Below are positions 34,470 to 44,142 of a stretch of 64,000 nucleotides of DNA, piece after piece; within the stretch, counting starts at the first letter, position 1; each line of letters begins with the position of its first letter. This DNA comes from a bacterium (GTDB lineage: Bacteria > Bacillota > Clostridia > Lachnospirales > Lachnospiraceae), in NCBI GenBank assembly GCA_023664305.1, contig JAMPFT010000005.1, positions 106,364-170,363 of the forward strand, read 5' to 3'. The position numbers were made by a program, and so were the translations under genes. A model generated the notes under the pieces. That model saw only the letters and a program-made list of their open reading frames with translations. It did not search any database and was not told the DNA's origin.

Positions 34470-36230
34470 ATGCCATTAATGGGTAGCTTATATATAGGGG
34501 CATCCGGATTACAGACCAGTCAAAATGCGCTGAACACCACAGCGCATAATCTTTCTAATATCGATACTGTCGGTTATACAAGGCAGCAGGTGCAGTTATC
34601 TGATAAGCGTTATGTAACGCTTTCTGTGAACCCGGACGCTGTGAACAACAAGCAGACAGGTCTGGGAGTCACATATTCCCGAGTAAAACAAATCAGAGAT
34701 TATTTTCTGGATAAGACATACCGCAAGGAATCCGGGCGCAGTATGTTTTACGAGGTATCCACCGAGGTTATGGAGGAGGTGGAAAGCCAGCTGGGCGAGA
34801 TGAACGGCGAAGCCTTCCAGACGACGATCACCGACTTTTGGACGGCGATCCAGGAGCTCGCGAAGGATCCGGCCAGCTCCGTGACCCAGGGGCTTTTGGT
34901 GCAGAGAGCGTCTGAGTTTGTGGAGCGTGCCAACGCGGTTTACGAGGGACTTTCCTCTTATCAGGACAATTTGAACATACAGATCAGGAAGCAGGTCGAG
35001 AAGATCAATGATTACGGAAATCAGATTCTCACCCTGAACGACAGAATCCGCGCCATAGAGGCAGGCGGCATCGAGCATGCCAACGATCTGCGGGACGCGA
35101 GAAACCAGATCCTGGATGAGCTGGCGGAGCTGACCAGCATCAACTATTCGGAGGATATTTTCGGCAGCGTGTCCGTTCAGATAGAGGGCGTGGATTTCGT
35201 AAAAGGAGATTTGTGTTACGAGATCGCCGTCAACATAGACCCCAATACGGGCTTTTATACGCCTTTCTGGCCGCAGAATGCGAATTACCGCGTGATGGAC
35301 GACGGCAAGAGGGAGTATGATATCGACGGCGCGGAGGTCTTTAACCTGAACAGGGAGATTTCCACGGACCTCAATACGGATATCGGCGGTCTGAAGGCCA
35401 TGCTTTTGGCGAGGGGCGACCACAGAGCGGATTATACGGACATTGATAAGGATTACGACAGTATTTCCCAGTCTGTCGTCATGAACGTGCAGGCCGAGTT
35501 TGACCAGCTGATCCACAGTGTTGCGACAAGGGTAAACGAGATTCTGGCGGATGCGGCAGGAGTGCAGAAGGGAGATATCACCCTCGACGACGGAACCGTT
35601 TTGGAGGGCGTCAGGTTCGCGGGGAAAAATACAGGCGATTATATGCGCGCGGACGACGGCAGCCCGCTGCAGCTTTTCAGCAAGATTGCCACGGACGGCT
35701 ACCGCAAGGTGTCCGGCACGGTGACCTATACCGACGCTGACGGGAACGTACAGACGGCCACAGGCGAGTTTTGGGTCTACAATGAGGAAGACCCGGAGGA
35801 GGTGGCTTCCCTGTATTCGGTGAAGAATCTGCAGATCAATCAGGATCTGATGCAGAGACCGGCGATCCTGGGCTTCCGGCTCCCCGACGGCTCGGAGGAT
35901 ATCACCACGGCGGAAGCGTTGAAGGCGGCCTTTACGGAGGAATCCTATACGCTGAATCCCAACGTGAAAAAGAAGACCACTTTTGTGGATTATTACACCG
36001 ACCTGGTTTCACAGGTGGCAAATTCCGGTTCCGTATACCGCAGCATTTACCTGAACCAGGAGAGCACCGTGGAGTCGGCGCAGTGTGCAAGAGAACAGGT
36101 GATCGGCGTGTCTTCGGATGAGGAGCTTTCCAATATGATTAAGTTCCAGAACGCCTACAATGCGTCCAGCCGTTATATCAACGTGATCAGCGAGATGCTG
36201 GAGCACATTATCAATACGCTGGGACGCTAA
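34470..36230 (+). CDS. flgK: Flagellar hook-associated protein FlgK
   Basis: A 586-residue hook-filament junction protein. N-terminus GASGLQTSQNALNTTAHNLS plus NIDTVGYTRQ, and C-terminus EELSNMIKFQNAYNASSRYI, are the conserved D0/D1 helices. The start at 34470 has GAGGTGATATT; the ATG at 34422 lies within flgN. Secreted with the help of FlgN. The next gene encodes a second FlgK-type protein. Confidence 0.93.
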   Translation: MPLMGSLYIGASGLQTSQNALNTTAHNLSNIDTVGYTRQQVQLSDKRYVTLSVNPDAVNNKQTGLGVTYSRVKQIRDYFLDKTYRKESGRSMFYEVSTEVMEEVESQLGEMNGEAFQTTITDFWTAIQELAKDPASSVTQGLLVQRASEFVERANAVYEGLSSYQDNLNIQIRKQVEKINDYGNQILTLNDRIRAIEAGGIEHANDLRDARNQILDELAELTSINYSEDIFGSVSVQIEGVDFVKGDLCYEIAVNIDPNTGFYTPFWPQNANYRVMDDGKREYDIDGAEVFNLNREISTDLNTDIGGLKAMLLARGDHRADYTDIDKDYDSISQSVVMNVQAEFDQLIHSVATRVNEILADAAGVQKGDITLDDGTVLEGVRFAGKNTGDYMRADDGSPLQLFSKIATDGYRKVSGTVTYTDADGNVQTATGEFWVYNEEDPEEVASLYSVKNLQINQDLMQRPAILGFRLPDGSEDITTAEALKAAFTEESYTLNPNVKKKTTFVDYYTDLVSQVANSGSVYRSIYLNQESTVESAQCAREQVIGVSSDEELSNMIKFQNAYNASSRYINVISEMLEHIINTLGR

Positions 36231-36270
36231 AGAAGCCCGGAGACGGCAGAAATAACAGGAGGAGATTCGG

Positions 36271-38847
36271 ATGCCTTCACAATTTTTCGGATTGAATATT
36301 GCATATACGGGTCTGCTGGCCAGCAATGCGGCCATGAACACCACGGCGAACAATATCGCCAACGTGCAGACGGACGGCTACAGCAGGCAAAGGGTAACGC
36401 AGCAGGCGGCCAATGCGCTGAGAACCTTTCAGACCTACGGCTGTGCCGGCGCGGGCGTGGAAACCTTAGCCATCGAGCGTATCCGGGACGAGTTTTACGA
36501 CGGCAGATACTGGGACAACAATGCGAAGGTAGGCGAGTACGACCAGAAGCAGTATTATATGACCCAGATCGAGGCTTATTTTGACGACAACGGAAAGAAC
36601 GCCGGGTTTAAGACGGTTTTCGACCAGCTGATGGTGACCGGAATGCAGGAGCTTTTGAAGGATCCTGACAGCGCCACGGCAAAAACGCAGTTTGTGGGCT
36701 ACGCGGAAGCGCTGACGGAATATTTTAACGGTCTGGCGGGCAATCTGGAGAAGCTCCAGAAGGACGTCAACCAGGAGATTAAGCTGAAGGTGGACGAAAT
36801 CAATTCCCTGGCGGGAGAGATCGCCACCCTGAACAAGCAGATCAATACCATCGAGCTGGGCGGCACAAACGCCAACGAGCTTCGGGACAGAAGGGCGCTC
36901 CTGATCGACCAGCTGTCCGAAATCGTGGATGTGGATATTACGGAGACGCCGATCGTCGATGTCAACAACCCCGAGAGGGAGACAGGCGCGAACCGCTTTG
37001 TCGTTAAAATTGCGGGCGGCCAGCTGTTGGTGGACGACAGCGAGTATAACAGGCTGGAGTGCGTGGCGAGGGAAACCTACGAGAAAGTAAATCAGACCGA
37101 TATCCAGGGCCTGTACGACGTTTACTGGGAGGACGGCCAGAAATTCGGTCTCTACAACGCGGCCATGGGCGGAGCCCTGAAGGGGCTTGTGGAGATGCGG
37201 GACGGTAATAACGGCGAGTACTTCAACGGCCTGATTACCGGGATAGGCACTACTGCGGACGGAAGCCACGATACCGTGACAATAGAGGTGGGGCAGGATT
37301 ATCTGCAGGATCTGAACAAGGGAAATCTTTCCGACACGGGAGGTATCATTAATCTGGGCAATCAGGAATTTTATTACGATTCCTGGAGCTACAGCATCAG
37401 CCGCGACGCTGACGGCAATAAGGTATACTCCTACACCTTTACCCTTGCGGACAGGGAAAAGAATCCCAAGCGGATCACCAACGACAGGGTGGGCAAGGCG
37501 GCCTCCGTCGGGGCGGGCGTCTCCTATCAGGGTATTCCCTATTACATGAAGCAGATGAACGAGTGGGTCAGAACCTTTTCCCAGAAGTTCAACGATATCC
37601 TGACCTCCGGCATCGCCTCCGACAACGAGCAGGGAATTAAGATGTTCAGCGGAGATCATGCCACAAACGACGAGCAGTTTGAGTTCCCGGCGGAAGCCAG
37701 ATACGATCTGTTCCTGCAGGGACTGGAGCTTCTGCAGGAAGCCTATCAGCTGGCGCCGCAGACCATGGTGCTGGAGACGGCGGCAAAGTCGATTTATGAA
37801 GCAAAATTAGCCGACACGGCTACTTTTGACAACGATGTCAAGACTCTTGCCGATACGAAGGCCGCGGCGAAGAAGGAAGCAAAGCTCGAGGAGAAGCTGG
37901 AGGTAAGGCTGGCGACTCCGGCTGTGGCGGCGGAGATCACAACTACCGCGGAAAACCTCCGGAAGAATAATCCCGACTTGAGCCAGGCGGACGCGGAAAA
38001 GCGGGCAAGGGAAGAAATCGCGGACAAATACAGACCCACGGTATCCCTGACAGCGGACGAGGAAACGGCTATCGGGGAGGAAGCGCAGAAGGAAGCGACG
38101 GCCTCGGTAGAGAGCCGATATAAGAATGAAGCCCTAGCACAGGCGGAAAAGGAGATCAGGGATCAGGGCGCGTGGGACGCGGCGATAGCGGATGCGGCGC
38201 AGGAAATCCTGAACGGAACCGACGCGGGGAAGGCCGCTCTGGAGCAAGCAAAGGCCGAGGTTGCCGAAAAGAACGGCGTATCCGTAGAGGCGCTGAACAT
38301 GGCGGACCGGCTGGTGCAGGCAAAAAGAGACGAGATCAAGACACTGAATCCGGCCGCAAGCGCGGAGGATACTTTACAGGAGGCTTTCCGGACGGTAACG
38401 TTTACGGTGGAGGCGGGCGACGACAGCTATTACCGCCTGACGGCCATGAATTTCGGCATTTTGAACGCCATGAAGCTGGATCCTTCCCGGCTGGCCAACC
38501 GCTACGACCGTGGAGACGGCGTGGAGCAGAACGATCTTTTGGAGGATATCCGGGATCTTGCCACCGACAAGACGAAGATGAGCTTCCGGGGCTCTTCCGC
38601 TTCCGAGTTTTTACAGTGTATCCTGTCGGATGTGGCGCTGAATACCCAGCGGGCGGAAACCTTTTACCAGAGCTTCAAGGATATTTCCGGAACCATCGAC
38701 ATGCAGAGAATGTCGATCTCCGGCGTGGACGAGGACGAAGAGGCCATCAACCTTGTAAAATTCCAGAATGCTTATAATCTTGCTTCCAAGATGATCCAGA
38801 CGCTGACGGAAATTTATGACAGACTGATTCTGGAGACGGGGGTATAA
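36271..38847 (+). CDS. Second FlgK paralogue with a coiled-coil insertion
   Basis: An 858-residue FlgK-type protein. The conserved N-terminus (LNIAYTGLLASNAAMNTTAN, NIANVQTDGYSRQRV) and C-terminus (EEAINLVKFQNAYNLASKMI) are intact. Between about residues 503 and 710 is a long Ala/Glu/Lys-rich helical insertion with heptad-like spacing, absent from the first FlgK (586 residues). FlgK is usually single copy; two tandem copies suggest a specialised junction or surface-exposed domain. Preceded by AGGAGGAGATTCGG. The palindromic element B begins on the base after its stop codon. Confidence 0.9.
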   Translation: MPSQFFGLNIAYTGLLASNAAMNTTANNIANVQTDGYSRQRVTQQAANALRTFQTYGCAGAGVETLAIERIRDEFYDGRYWDNNAKVGEYDQKQYYMTQIEAYFDDNGKNAGFKTVFDQLMVTGMQELLKDPDSATAKTQFVGYAEALTEYFNGLAGNLEKLQKDVNQEIKLKVDEINSLAGEIATLNKQINTIELGGTNANELRDRRALLIDQLSEIVDVDITETPIVDVNNPERETGANRFVVKIAGGQLLVDDSEYNRLECVARETYEKVNQTDIQGLYDVYWEDGQKFGLYNAAMGGALKGLVEMRDGNNGEYFNGLITGIGTTADGSHDTVTIEVGQDYLQDLNKGNLSDTGGIINLGNQEFYYDSWSYSISRDADGNKVYSYTFTLADREKNPKRITNDRVGKAASVGAGVSYQGIPYYMKQMNEWVRTFSQKFNDILTSGIASDNEQGIKMFSGDHATNDEQFEFPAEARYDLFLQGLELLQEAYQLAPQTMVLETAAKSIYEAKLADTATFDNDVKTLADTKAAAKKEAKLEEKLEVRLATPAVAAEITTTAENLRKNNPDLSQADAEKRAREEIADKYRPTVSLTADEETAIGEEAQKEATASVESRYKNEALAQAEKEIRDQGAWDAAIADAAQEILNGTDAGKAALEQAKAEVAEKNGVSVEALNMADRLVQAKRDEIKTLNPAASAEDTLQEAFRTVTFTVEAGDDSYYRLTAMNFGILNAMKLDPSRLANRYDRGDGVEQNDLLEDIRDLATDKTKMSFRGSSASEFLQCILSDVALNTQRAETFYQSFKDISGTIDMQRMSISGVDEDEEAINLVKFQNAYNLASKMIQTLTEIYDRLILETGV

Positions 38848-38944
38848 GTGTGAGAAGAATTTCTAACCGCTCACAGCATAGGCTGTTTCGCGGAGAAATT
38901 CTAAATCTCACACGGAAGAATGCCCAAAATGCGGGCATTCTTCT
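38848..38944 (+). repeat. Structured palindromic element B
   Basis: P1 GTGTGAGA (38848-38855) pairs with TCTCACAC (38906-38913); P2 AGAATTTCT (38856-38864) with AGAAATTCT (38894-38902); inside it CCGC/GCGG and ACAGC/GCTGT continue the stem. Immediately after, GGAAGAATGCCC (38914-38925) pairs with GGGCATTCTTCT (38933-38944). Compared with element A (1642-1747), the order and the GTGTG, CACACGGAAGAAT and ATTCTTC segments are the same, while several differing positions are compensated on the opposite arm. It lies inside the flagellar operon. Confidence 0.75.
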
Positions 38945-39016
38945 CACGGATTTTTCCGGACTTACAGTAAATAAATTTTCATGTATTGATTGGTATGTGC
39001 GCAAAGGGGTATAATA

Positions 39017-40630
39017 ATGAGAATTACAAACAAGATCATGCAGCAAAACAACTTATCTAACATCAATACAAACAAGATCTATCAGGATAAGCTGAGCACG
39101 CAGATGTCTACGCAGAAAAAAATCAACAGACCCTCGGACGATCCGGTGGTGGCAATCAGGGCCCTGCGCCTGCGCAGCAGCGTCACGGAGGTGACCCAGT
39201 ACTACAGCAAGAATATTCCCGATGCGGAGAGCTGGATCAATGTGACGGAGGATGCGCTGCTCAACTTGAGCGATGTCCTTACCAACATGATCAAACAGTG
39301 TCAAAAAGGCGTGAACACCTATCTGAAGACCGAAGAAAGGCAGATCCTCTTAGAGCAGATGAAGGCTTTGGGAGACGAAGTCTACAGCACCGGGGACGCC
39401 GACTATGCGGGGCGTTATGTGTTTACCGGATACCGCACGGATACCTCGCTGAGCTTTGACAAGGAGGATACGAAAAACTACAGTATCACGGAGCAGCTGG
39501 ACAGCGGGGTCATCGATACCGTGACCAAAGTGAACATGAAGGATGCGGATGGCAACAATCTGCTTGATTTGAACTCCACCAACTTCTCCAATGCCGGCAT
39601 GAAGGACCTGAACGAGGAAACGGTTACCGCTGTGGAGGTACACAGGATCCGTCTTGCCTACGGGAGCTGTTCCGACTATTCGGAAGCGGACGGCGTCAGC
39701 CCCGTGATCAGTTTTACCGACGAAAACGGACAGCCCCAGACCTGGAGCGGCTTTATCGACGAAGCGGATCCTGCGGCGGGCGGCGACATCCGCCTGATCC
39801 ATTCCTACGAAGATCCCTACTCGGCCGCAGCGGGAGAGGATAACGCGGACGCCATCATTTATGTTCCCGAGACGGGAGAGCTTTTGCTGGGAGAAAACCG
39901 GTACAAGGCGCTGATGGCGACCAGGGACGACGAGACCACCGTAAAAAACGAGGCGGAGATCCGCGTTACCTACGAAAAGAACAGCTGGCAGAAGGGGGAT
40001 CTGAGACCCGAGCACTACTTCTACTGCGAGGAGCAGCCCAGGACGGACGAGGCGCTTCTTTACAATAAAACCTATCTCACGGGCAACGCCGAGCGCCAGG
40101 ATATCGAGTATGATGTGGGCTTTAATCAGACCATCCGCGTAAACTCTACGGCGGATCAGTGTTTCCGGCACGGGATCGGCAGGGATGTGGACGATCTGAC
40201 CAGTGCGATTCAGGATGTGCTGGATCTGGAGGGCGTCAAGGCCAATGTGGAAAAGATGCTGGCAAGCGCGGAAGAGGGCAGCGAGAATGAAGCGACGCTG
40301 AAGAAACAGCTGGCCGCGGTGAACAAGGCTCTCACCTACGCGAAGGACAAGGAGACGAAGCTCTTCTCCCAGGGCATCTCTTCCTTCCAGGGATATCTGG
40401 ACGAAGCAAGCCTCTGCATCACGGAGTGCGGCACCAGAAGCAGCAAGCTTTCCCTGATCGAGAACAGAATGCAGAATCAGAAGACTACCTTCGAAACGTT
40501 AAAGAGCCAGAATGAAGATGTGGATATCACGGAAGTGATGATATACCTGACCAGCGCGGATCTGACCTATCAGGCGGCGCTGATGGCTACGGGAAAAGTG
40601 AGCCAGACGACGCTTTTAAACTATATCTGA
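39017..40630 (+). CDS. flgL: Flagellar hook-associated protein FlgL
   Basis: A 537-residue protein of the flagellin family. N-terminus MRITNKIMQQNNLSNINT, with TQKKINRPSDDP, and C-terminus VMIYLTSADLTYQAALMATG are typical of FlgL, the second hook-filament junction protein. It is longer than the usual 300 residues because of a beta-rich surface region at about 170-400. Start 39017 follows AAAGGGG; in-frame codons before it belong to the repeated palindrome region. Confidence 0.9.
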   Translation: MRITNKIMQQNNLSNINTNKIYQDKLSTQMSTQKKINRPSDDPVVAIRALRLRSSVTEVTQYYSKNIPDAESWINVTEDALLNLSDVLTNMIKQCQKGVNTYLKTEERQILLEQMKALGDEVYSTGDADYAGRYVFTGYRTDTSLSFDKEDTKNYSITEQLDSGVIDTVTKVNMKDADGNNLLDLNSTNFSNAGMKDLNEETVTAVEVHRIRLAYGSCSDYSEADGVSPVISFTDENGQPQTWSGFIDEADPAAGGDIRLIHSYEDPYSAAAGEDNADAIIYVPETGELLLGENRYKALMATRDDETTVKNEAEIRVTYEKNSWQKGDLRPEHYFYCEEQPRTDEALLYNKTYLTGNAERQDIEYDVGFNQTIRVNSTADQCFRHGIGRDVDDLTSAIQDVLDLEGVKANVEKMLASAEEGSENEATLKKQLAAVNKALTYAKDKETKLFSQGISSFQGYLDEASLCITECGTRSSKLSLIENRMQNQKTTFETLKSQNEDVDITEVMIYLTSADLTYQAALMATGKVSQTTLLNYI

Positions 40631-40679
40631 TAAAACGGAACTGCTGATGCGCCGGAGAAGCGCGGAAATGGGGGTTGAA

Positions 40680-41138
40680 ATGAAGGTTAATACAAATTTT
40701 TTCGGGGAGATCGAAATTGCGGACGAGAAGGTGATTACCTTTGAAAACGGGATCATCGGTTTCCCGGAGCTGAAGCGTTTCGCGCTGCTCCACGACGAGG
40801 AGAAGGGAACCAACGTAGGGATCCGTTTCCTCCAGTCTCTGGATGAGCCGGGCTTTGCCATGCCGGTGATGGACCCGCTGCTCGTCAAGCCGGATTACGA
40901 TCCGGAGGTAAACGACGAGCTGCTTCTGTCGGCGGGCAACGTGACGGCGGATAACATCCTCGTGCTCGTGACGGCTACGATCCCCGGCGATCTGACAAAG
41001 ATGAGCGTCAATCTGCAGGGCCCCTTTATCATCAACGTGGAGGAGCACAAGGCCTGCCAGGTGATCGTGGAAAACGGCAATTATCCCGTAAAGTTCCCCA
41101 TCTACGAAATCCTGCAGAGCAGAAAGGCGGGTGAGTGA
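40680..41138 (+). CDS. fliW: Flagellar assembly factor FliW
   Basis: A 152-residue beta-barrel protein; VITFENGIIGFPEL and the late QGPFIINVEEHKACQVIVEN are FliW signatures. FliW binds CsrA and, alternatively, free flagellin, so that CsrA blocks flagellin translation only while flagellin has built up inside the cell. It ends one base before csrA, as in Bacillus. Start 40680 follows GGGGGTTGAA. Confidence 0.93.
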   Translation: MKVNTNFFGEIEIADEKVITFENGIIGFPELKRFALLHDEEKGTNVGIRFLQSLDEPGFAMPVMDPLLVKPDYDPEVNDELLLSAGNVTADNILVLVTATIPGDLTKMSVNLQGPFIINVEEHKACQVIVENGNYPVKFPIYEILQSRKAGE

Positions 41139-41139
41139 G

Positions 41140-41370
41140 ATGCTGGCGCTGTCGAGAAAAAAGAACGAGGCTATCGTCGTCAACAATAACGTGGAGATCA
41201 CGATCCTTGAGGTAAAGGGCGACCAGGTAAAGGTCGGCATCACCGCGCCGAAGGAGGTACCCATCTACCGCAAGGAGGTATATGAGCAGATCCAGAACGC
41301 CAACAAGGAAGCTGTCAGCATGGAGGGCATGGAGGCGCTCGGCAGTCTGCTGAAGCAGGAAAAAAAGTAA
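41140..41370 (+). CDS. csrA: Translational regulator CsrA
   Basis: A 76-residue RNA-binding dimer: MLALSRKKNEAIVVNNNVEI, then GITAPKEVPIYRKEVYEQI, with the conserved Arg in the RKEV segment that contacts the GGA loop. It should repress flagellin mRNA; a hairpin with GGA in its loop and a GGA in the ribosome site are present at 46325-46355. Start ATG 41140 follows GGCGGGTGAGTGAG. Confidence 0.95.
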   Translation: MLALSRKKNEAIVVNNNVEITILEVKGDQVKVGITAPKEVPIYRKEVYEQIQNANKEAVSMEGMEALGSLLKQEKK

Positions 41371-41468
41371 GCCGCGCGACGCAGAAAAAGCGAAAGGATT
41401 TAAGCCGTTTGCGGGACATGAGCCGTGAAAGAGTTTCGGCGCTCGGGGCAAACGGAGAGAAACAGGCA

Positions 41469-41506
41469 GGGAAGCATAAAATTTTGTGCTTCCCTATTAA
41501 TTTTTC
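41469..41506 (+). terminator. Terminator after csrA
   Basis: GGGAAGCA (41469-41476) pairs with TGCTTCCC (41487-41494), then TATTAATTTTT. The T-run overlaps the -35 of the next sigma-28 promoter. Confidence 0.7.
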
Positions 41507-41524
41507 CCGTACTTTTTCCGATAA
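41498..41524 (+). promoter_or_regulatory. Sigma-28-like promoter of flaG-fliD-fliS
   Basis: TAAT (41498-41501), 15 bp, then TCCGATAA (41517-41524); two or three mismatches to the TAAA-N15-GCCGATAT consensus. Located 120 bp before flaG. Confidence 0.6.
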
Positions 41525-41643
41525 ATGTGTTAGATACATATCGTAAGCCCTAAAAGCAAGATATGATTGTTTATGCCGTGCGCGGCATACCCGAAAGGGA
41601 AAAGAGGAACATAAAAAACAGATTTCACACGGAGGTGGGAAGA

Positions 41644-42081
41644 ATGACAATCGAACCGATTTCAAGCATGATGACAGTACAGGCACAGGGAAGTGCAGTA
41701 CAGAAACCCCAGCCGCAGGTACAGGCGGAGAAGCCTGAGAGCAGCACGGATAGTACCGTGCAGGCGGCGGAGAAAGTGGATCTCACTACGAACGTAGTAG
41801 AGAACGCTCAGGAAAAGGGCCGTTCCGACAACGGGGAACAGCAGGGTAAAGAGCAGCAGGCTACCAACGAGCAGATCCGCAAGGCGGTGGAGCAGCTGAA
41901 CAAGAGCATGGCAAATTCCGAGGCTGTGTTCGGTATCCACGAGGAGACAAACCGCGTAACGATTAAGATCGTAGACAAGAGCACAAAGGAGGTTCTCAAG
42001 GAGCTTCCGCCCGAGAAGACGCTGGATATGATCGCCAGAGTCTGGGATATGGCGGGCATCCTGATAGACGAGAAGCGATAG
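41644..42081 (+). CDS. flaG: Flagellar protein FlaG
   Basis: A 145-residue protein; ATG 41644 follows GGAGGTGGG. The N-terminal half is Gln/Glu-rich and disordered; the C-terminal half carries the FlaG pattern (EQLNKSMANSEAVFGIHEET, NRVTIKIVDKSTKEVLKELP). FlaG influences filament length and precedes fliD here as in many Firmicutes (13 bp gap). Confidence 0.88.
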   Translation: MTIEPISSMMTVQAQGSAVQKPQPQVQAEKPESSTDSTVQAAEKVDLTTNVVENAQEKGRSDNGEQQGKEQQATNEQIRKAVEQLNKSMANSEAVFGIHEETNRVTIKIVDKSTKEVLKELPPEKTLDMIARVWDMAGILIDEKR

Positions 42082-42093
42082 GAGGGTATTGAA

Positions 42094-43641
42094 ATGGCAA
42101 TGAGACTGAGCGGACTGATGTCCGGAATGGATACGGAAAGTATCGTACAGCAGCTCGTACAGGCAAAGCAGACAAAGGTTGACACCGCGAAGAAGGACCA
42201 GACCAAACTGGAGTGGAAGCAGGAGATCTGGAAGGATCTGAATAAAAAGCTGAAGAGCCTGCAGAGCAAATTCCTGGGCAATATGCGTTTTACCAGCGCT
42301 TATACCCAAAAGGTCACAAAGGTTTCCGACAGCAGCGCCGTCAGCGTGATTACCGGAGAAGGCGCGGTGAACGGCGTGCAGGATCTGACGATCCGCAAGC
42401 TTGCAAAGACGGCTTACTTTACCGGCGGAAAGATTTCCAAGAAGGAAGGCGCCAGCGAGGAAGAACTGAGCGCGCTGACCAAGATGAGCGACCTCATGGA
42501 TTTTGATACCGATGAGGACGGCAACGCTGTCTCCAAAACGATTACCCTGACCCAGGGCGGCAAGGAGACCAACATCGAGCTGACCGCCGACACGACGATT
42601 TCCGACGTGCTGACCCAGCTGAAGGAGCAGGGGCTGAACGCCAGCTTCGACGCAAAGCAGCAGAGATTTTATATCAGCGCAAAGGAGTCGGGAGCGGACG
42701 GCAACTTTACGCTCACCGGAGACGCGGATGCGATGAAGGCCCTGGGATTTGCAGAGCCTCCGGCGGATGCTTCCGAGGAAGATGCGCAGAAGTACGCGAC
42801 CTATGTAAACGGCCAGAATGCGCAGATCTTGCTGAACGGCGCTTTGTATGAGAGCAGCGACAACGTATTCGAGATCAACGGCCTGACCTTTACGGCGCAG
42901 AAAGAGGCGGAGAACGTCACCGTTACGACGCAGCAGGATACTGACGGCATCTACGACATGATCAAAAACTTCTTAAAGGAGTACAATGAGATCATCAACG
43001 AGATGGATAAGCTGTACAACGCCGACTCCGCAAAGGGATACGAGCCTCTGACGGACGAGGAGAAGGATGCTATGTCCGAGACCGAGATCGAGAAGTACGA
43101 GCAGAAGATCAAGGACTCCCTGCTTCGCAGAGACAGCACCATCAGCAGCCTCAGCAGCACCCTGAAAAAGGATATGATGTCGGGTATCGAGGTGAACGGA
43201 AAGACCATGTATCTTTCCAATTTCGGCATCGAGACCCTGAACTACTTCCTGGCGGAGGACAACGAGAAAAACGCTTACCATATCGCCGGGGATCCCGACG
43301 ATGAAAATACCTCCGGCGACGCGGATAAGCTCAAGAGCATGATCGCTTCGGATCCGGACACCGTGGTATCCTTCTTCACGCAGCTTGCCAAAAATATGTA
43401 CGACGATATGAGCGAGGCGTCCAAGTCCATCGAGGGCTACCGGAGCTTCGGCAGCTTCTACGACGACAAGAAGATGAAGAGCGATTACGACGACTACAAG
43501 ACCAAGATCAAGGATCTGGAGGCGAAGCTGGCCGATTATGAGGATAAGTGGTATGCGAAGTTTGCCGCGATGGAAACGGCTATGGCAAAGATGCAGAGCA
43601 ATGCCAGCGCGGTGACAAGCTTGTTGGGCGGTTCACAATAA
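42094..43641 (+). CDS. fliD: Flagellar cap protein FliD
   Basis: A 515-residue filament cap. N-terminus LSGLMSGMDTESIVQQLVQA and C-terminus VKxxL-like heptads ending SNASAVTSLLGGS match FliD; the middle contains the FliD_C hairpins. Its start follows AGGAGGGTATTG. FliD guides flagellin polymerisation and can act as an adhesin. Confidence 0.93.
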   Translation: MAMRLSGLMSGMDTESIVQQLVQAKQTKVDTAKKDQTKLEWKQEIWKDLNKKLKSLQSKFLGNMRFTSAYTQKVTKVSDSSAVSVITGEGAVNGVQDLTIRKLAKTAYFTGGKISKKEGASEEELSALTKMSDLMDFDTDEDGNAVSKTITLTQGGKETNIELTADTTISDVLTQLKEQGLNASFDAKQQRFYISAKESGADGNFTLTGDADAMKALGFAEPPADASEEDAQKYATYVNGQNAQILLNGALYESSDNVFEINGLTFTAQKEAENVTVTTQQDTDGIYDMIKNFLKEYNEIINEMDKLYNADSAKGYEPLTDEEKDAMSETEIEKYEQKIKDSLLRRDSTISSLSSTLKKDMMSGIEVNGKTMYLSNFGIETLNYFLAEDNEKNAYHIAGDPDDENTSGDADKLKSMIASDPDTVVSFFTQLAKNMYDDMSEASKSIEGYRSFGSFYDDKKMKSDYDDYKTKIKDLEAKLADYEDKWYAKFAAMETAMAKMQSNASAVTSLLGGSQ

Positions 43642-43645
43642 ACGG

Positions 43646-43712
43646 ATTTATTCAGGAATAAAGGACTTATTCAGGAATAAGGGACTTATTCCAGGAATAA
43701 GGGACTTATTCC
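43646..43712 (+). repeat. Tandem palindromic 20-bp repeats before fliS
   Basis: Units of the form CTTATTCCAGGAATAAGGGA occur about three times, each internally palindromic (TTATTCC/GGAATAA). They fill the fliD-fliS gap and could form alternative stem-loops in the mRNA; none has a proper T-run. Confidence 0.7.
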
Positions 43713-43734
43713 TTGGGAAAGGCAGGATGCAGCG

Positions 43735-44109
43735 ATGGCGTTACCCGGCGCATATACACAGTACAACAACAGCAAGATATTGACCGCTTCTCCGGCGGAA
43801 CTGACGTTGATGCTCTATGACGGAGCGATCAAATTCTGCAACGTCGCGATTCTGGCGATAGAGCAGAAGGATGTGGAGAAAGCGCACAACAATATCAGCA
43901 AGACACAACGGATTGTGGACTATTTCCGCCAGACGCTGGATATGAAATATCCGGTTGCGGAGGATTTTGACAGAGTGTATTCCTACCTGAGCCGCAGACT
44001 TGTAGAAGCAAACGTCAAGAAGGATAAGGAAATCCTGGAGGAAGTGAATCAGCATCTTCACGCCATGAGGGATACATGGCGTGAGGTGATGCAGAAGAAC
44101 AAAGCGTGA
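43735..44109 (+). CDS. fliS: Flagellin export chaperone FliS
   Basis: A 124-residue four-helix protein: YNNSKILTASPAELTLMLYDGAIKF and a NISKTQRIVDYF helix are FliS hallmarks. It binds the C-terminus of flagellin in the cytosol; in Bacillus it also assists FliW control. Follows fliD as expected. Confidence 0.94.
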   Translation: MALPGAYTQYNNSKILTASPAELTLMLYDGAIKFCNVAILAIEQKDVEKAHNNISKTQRIVDYFRQTLDMKYPVAEDFDRVYSYLSRRLVEANVKKDKEILEEVNQHLHAMRDTWREVMQKNKA

Positions 44110-44142
44110 GACTACCGCCTGTGCGGAAGAATGAGAGGCAAA

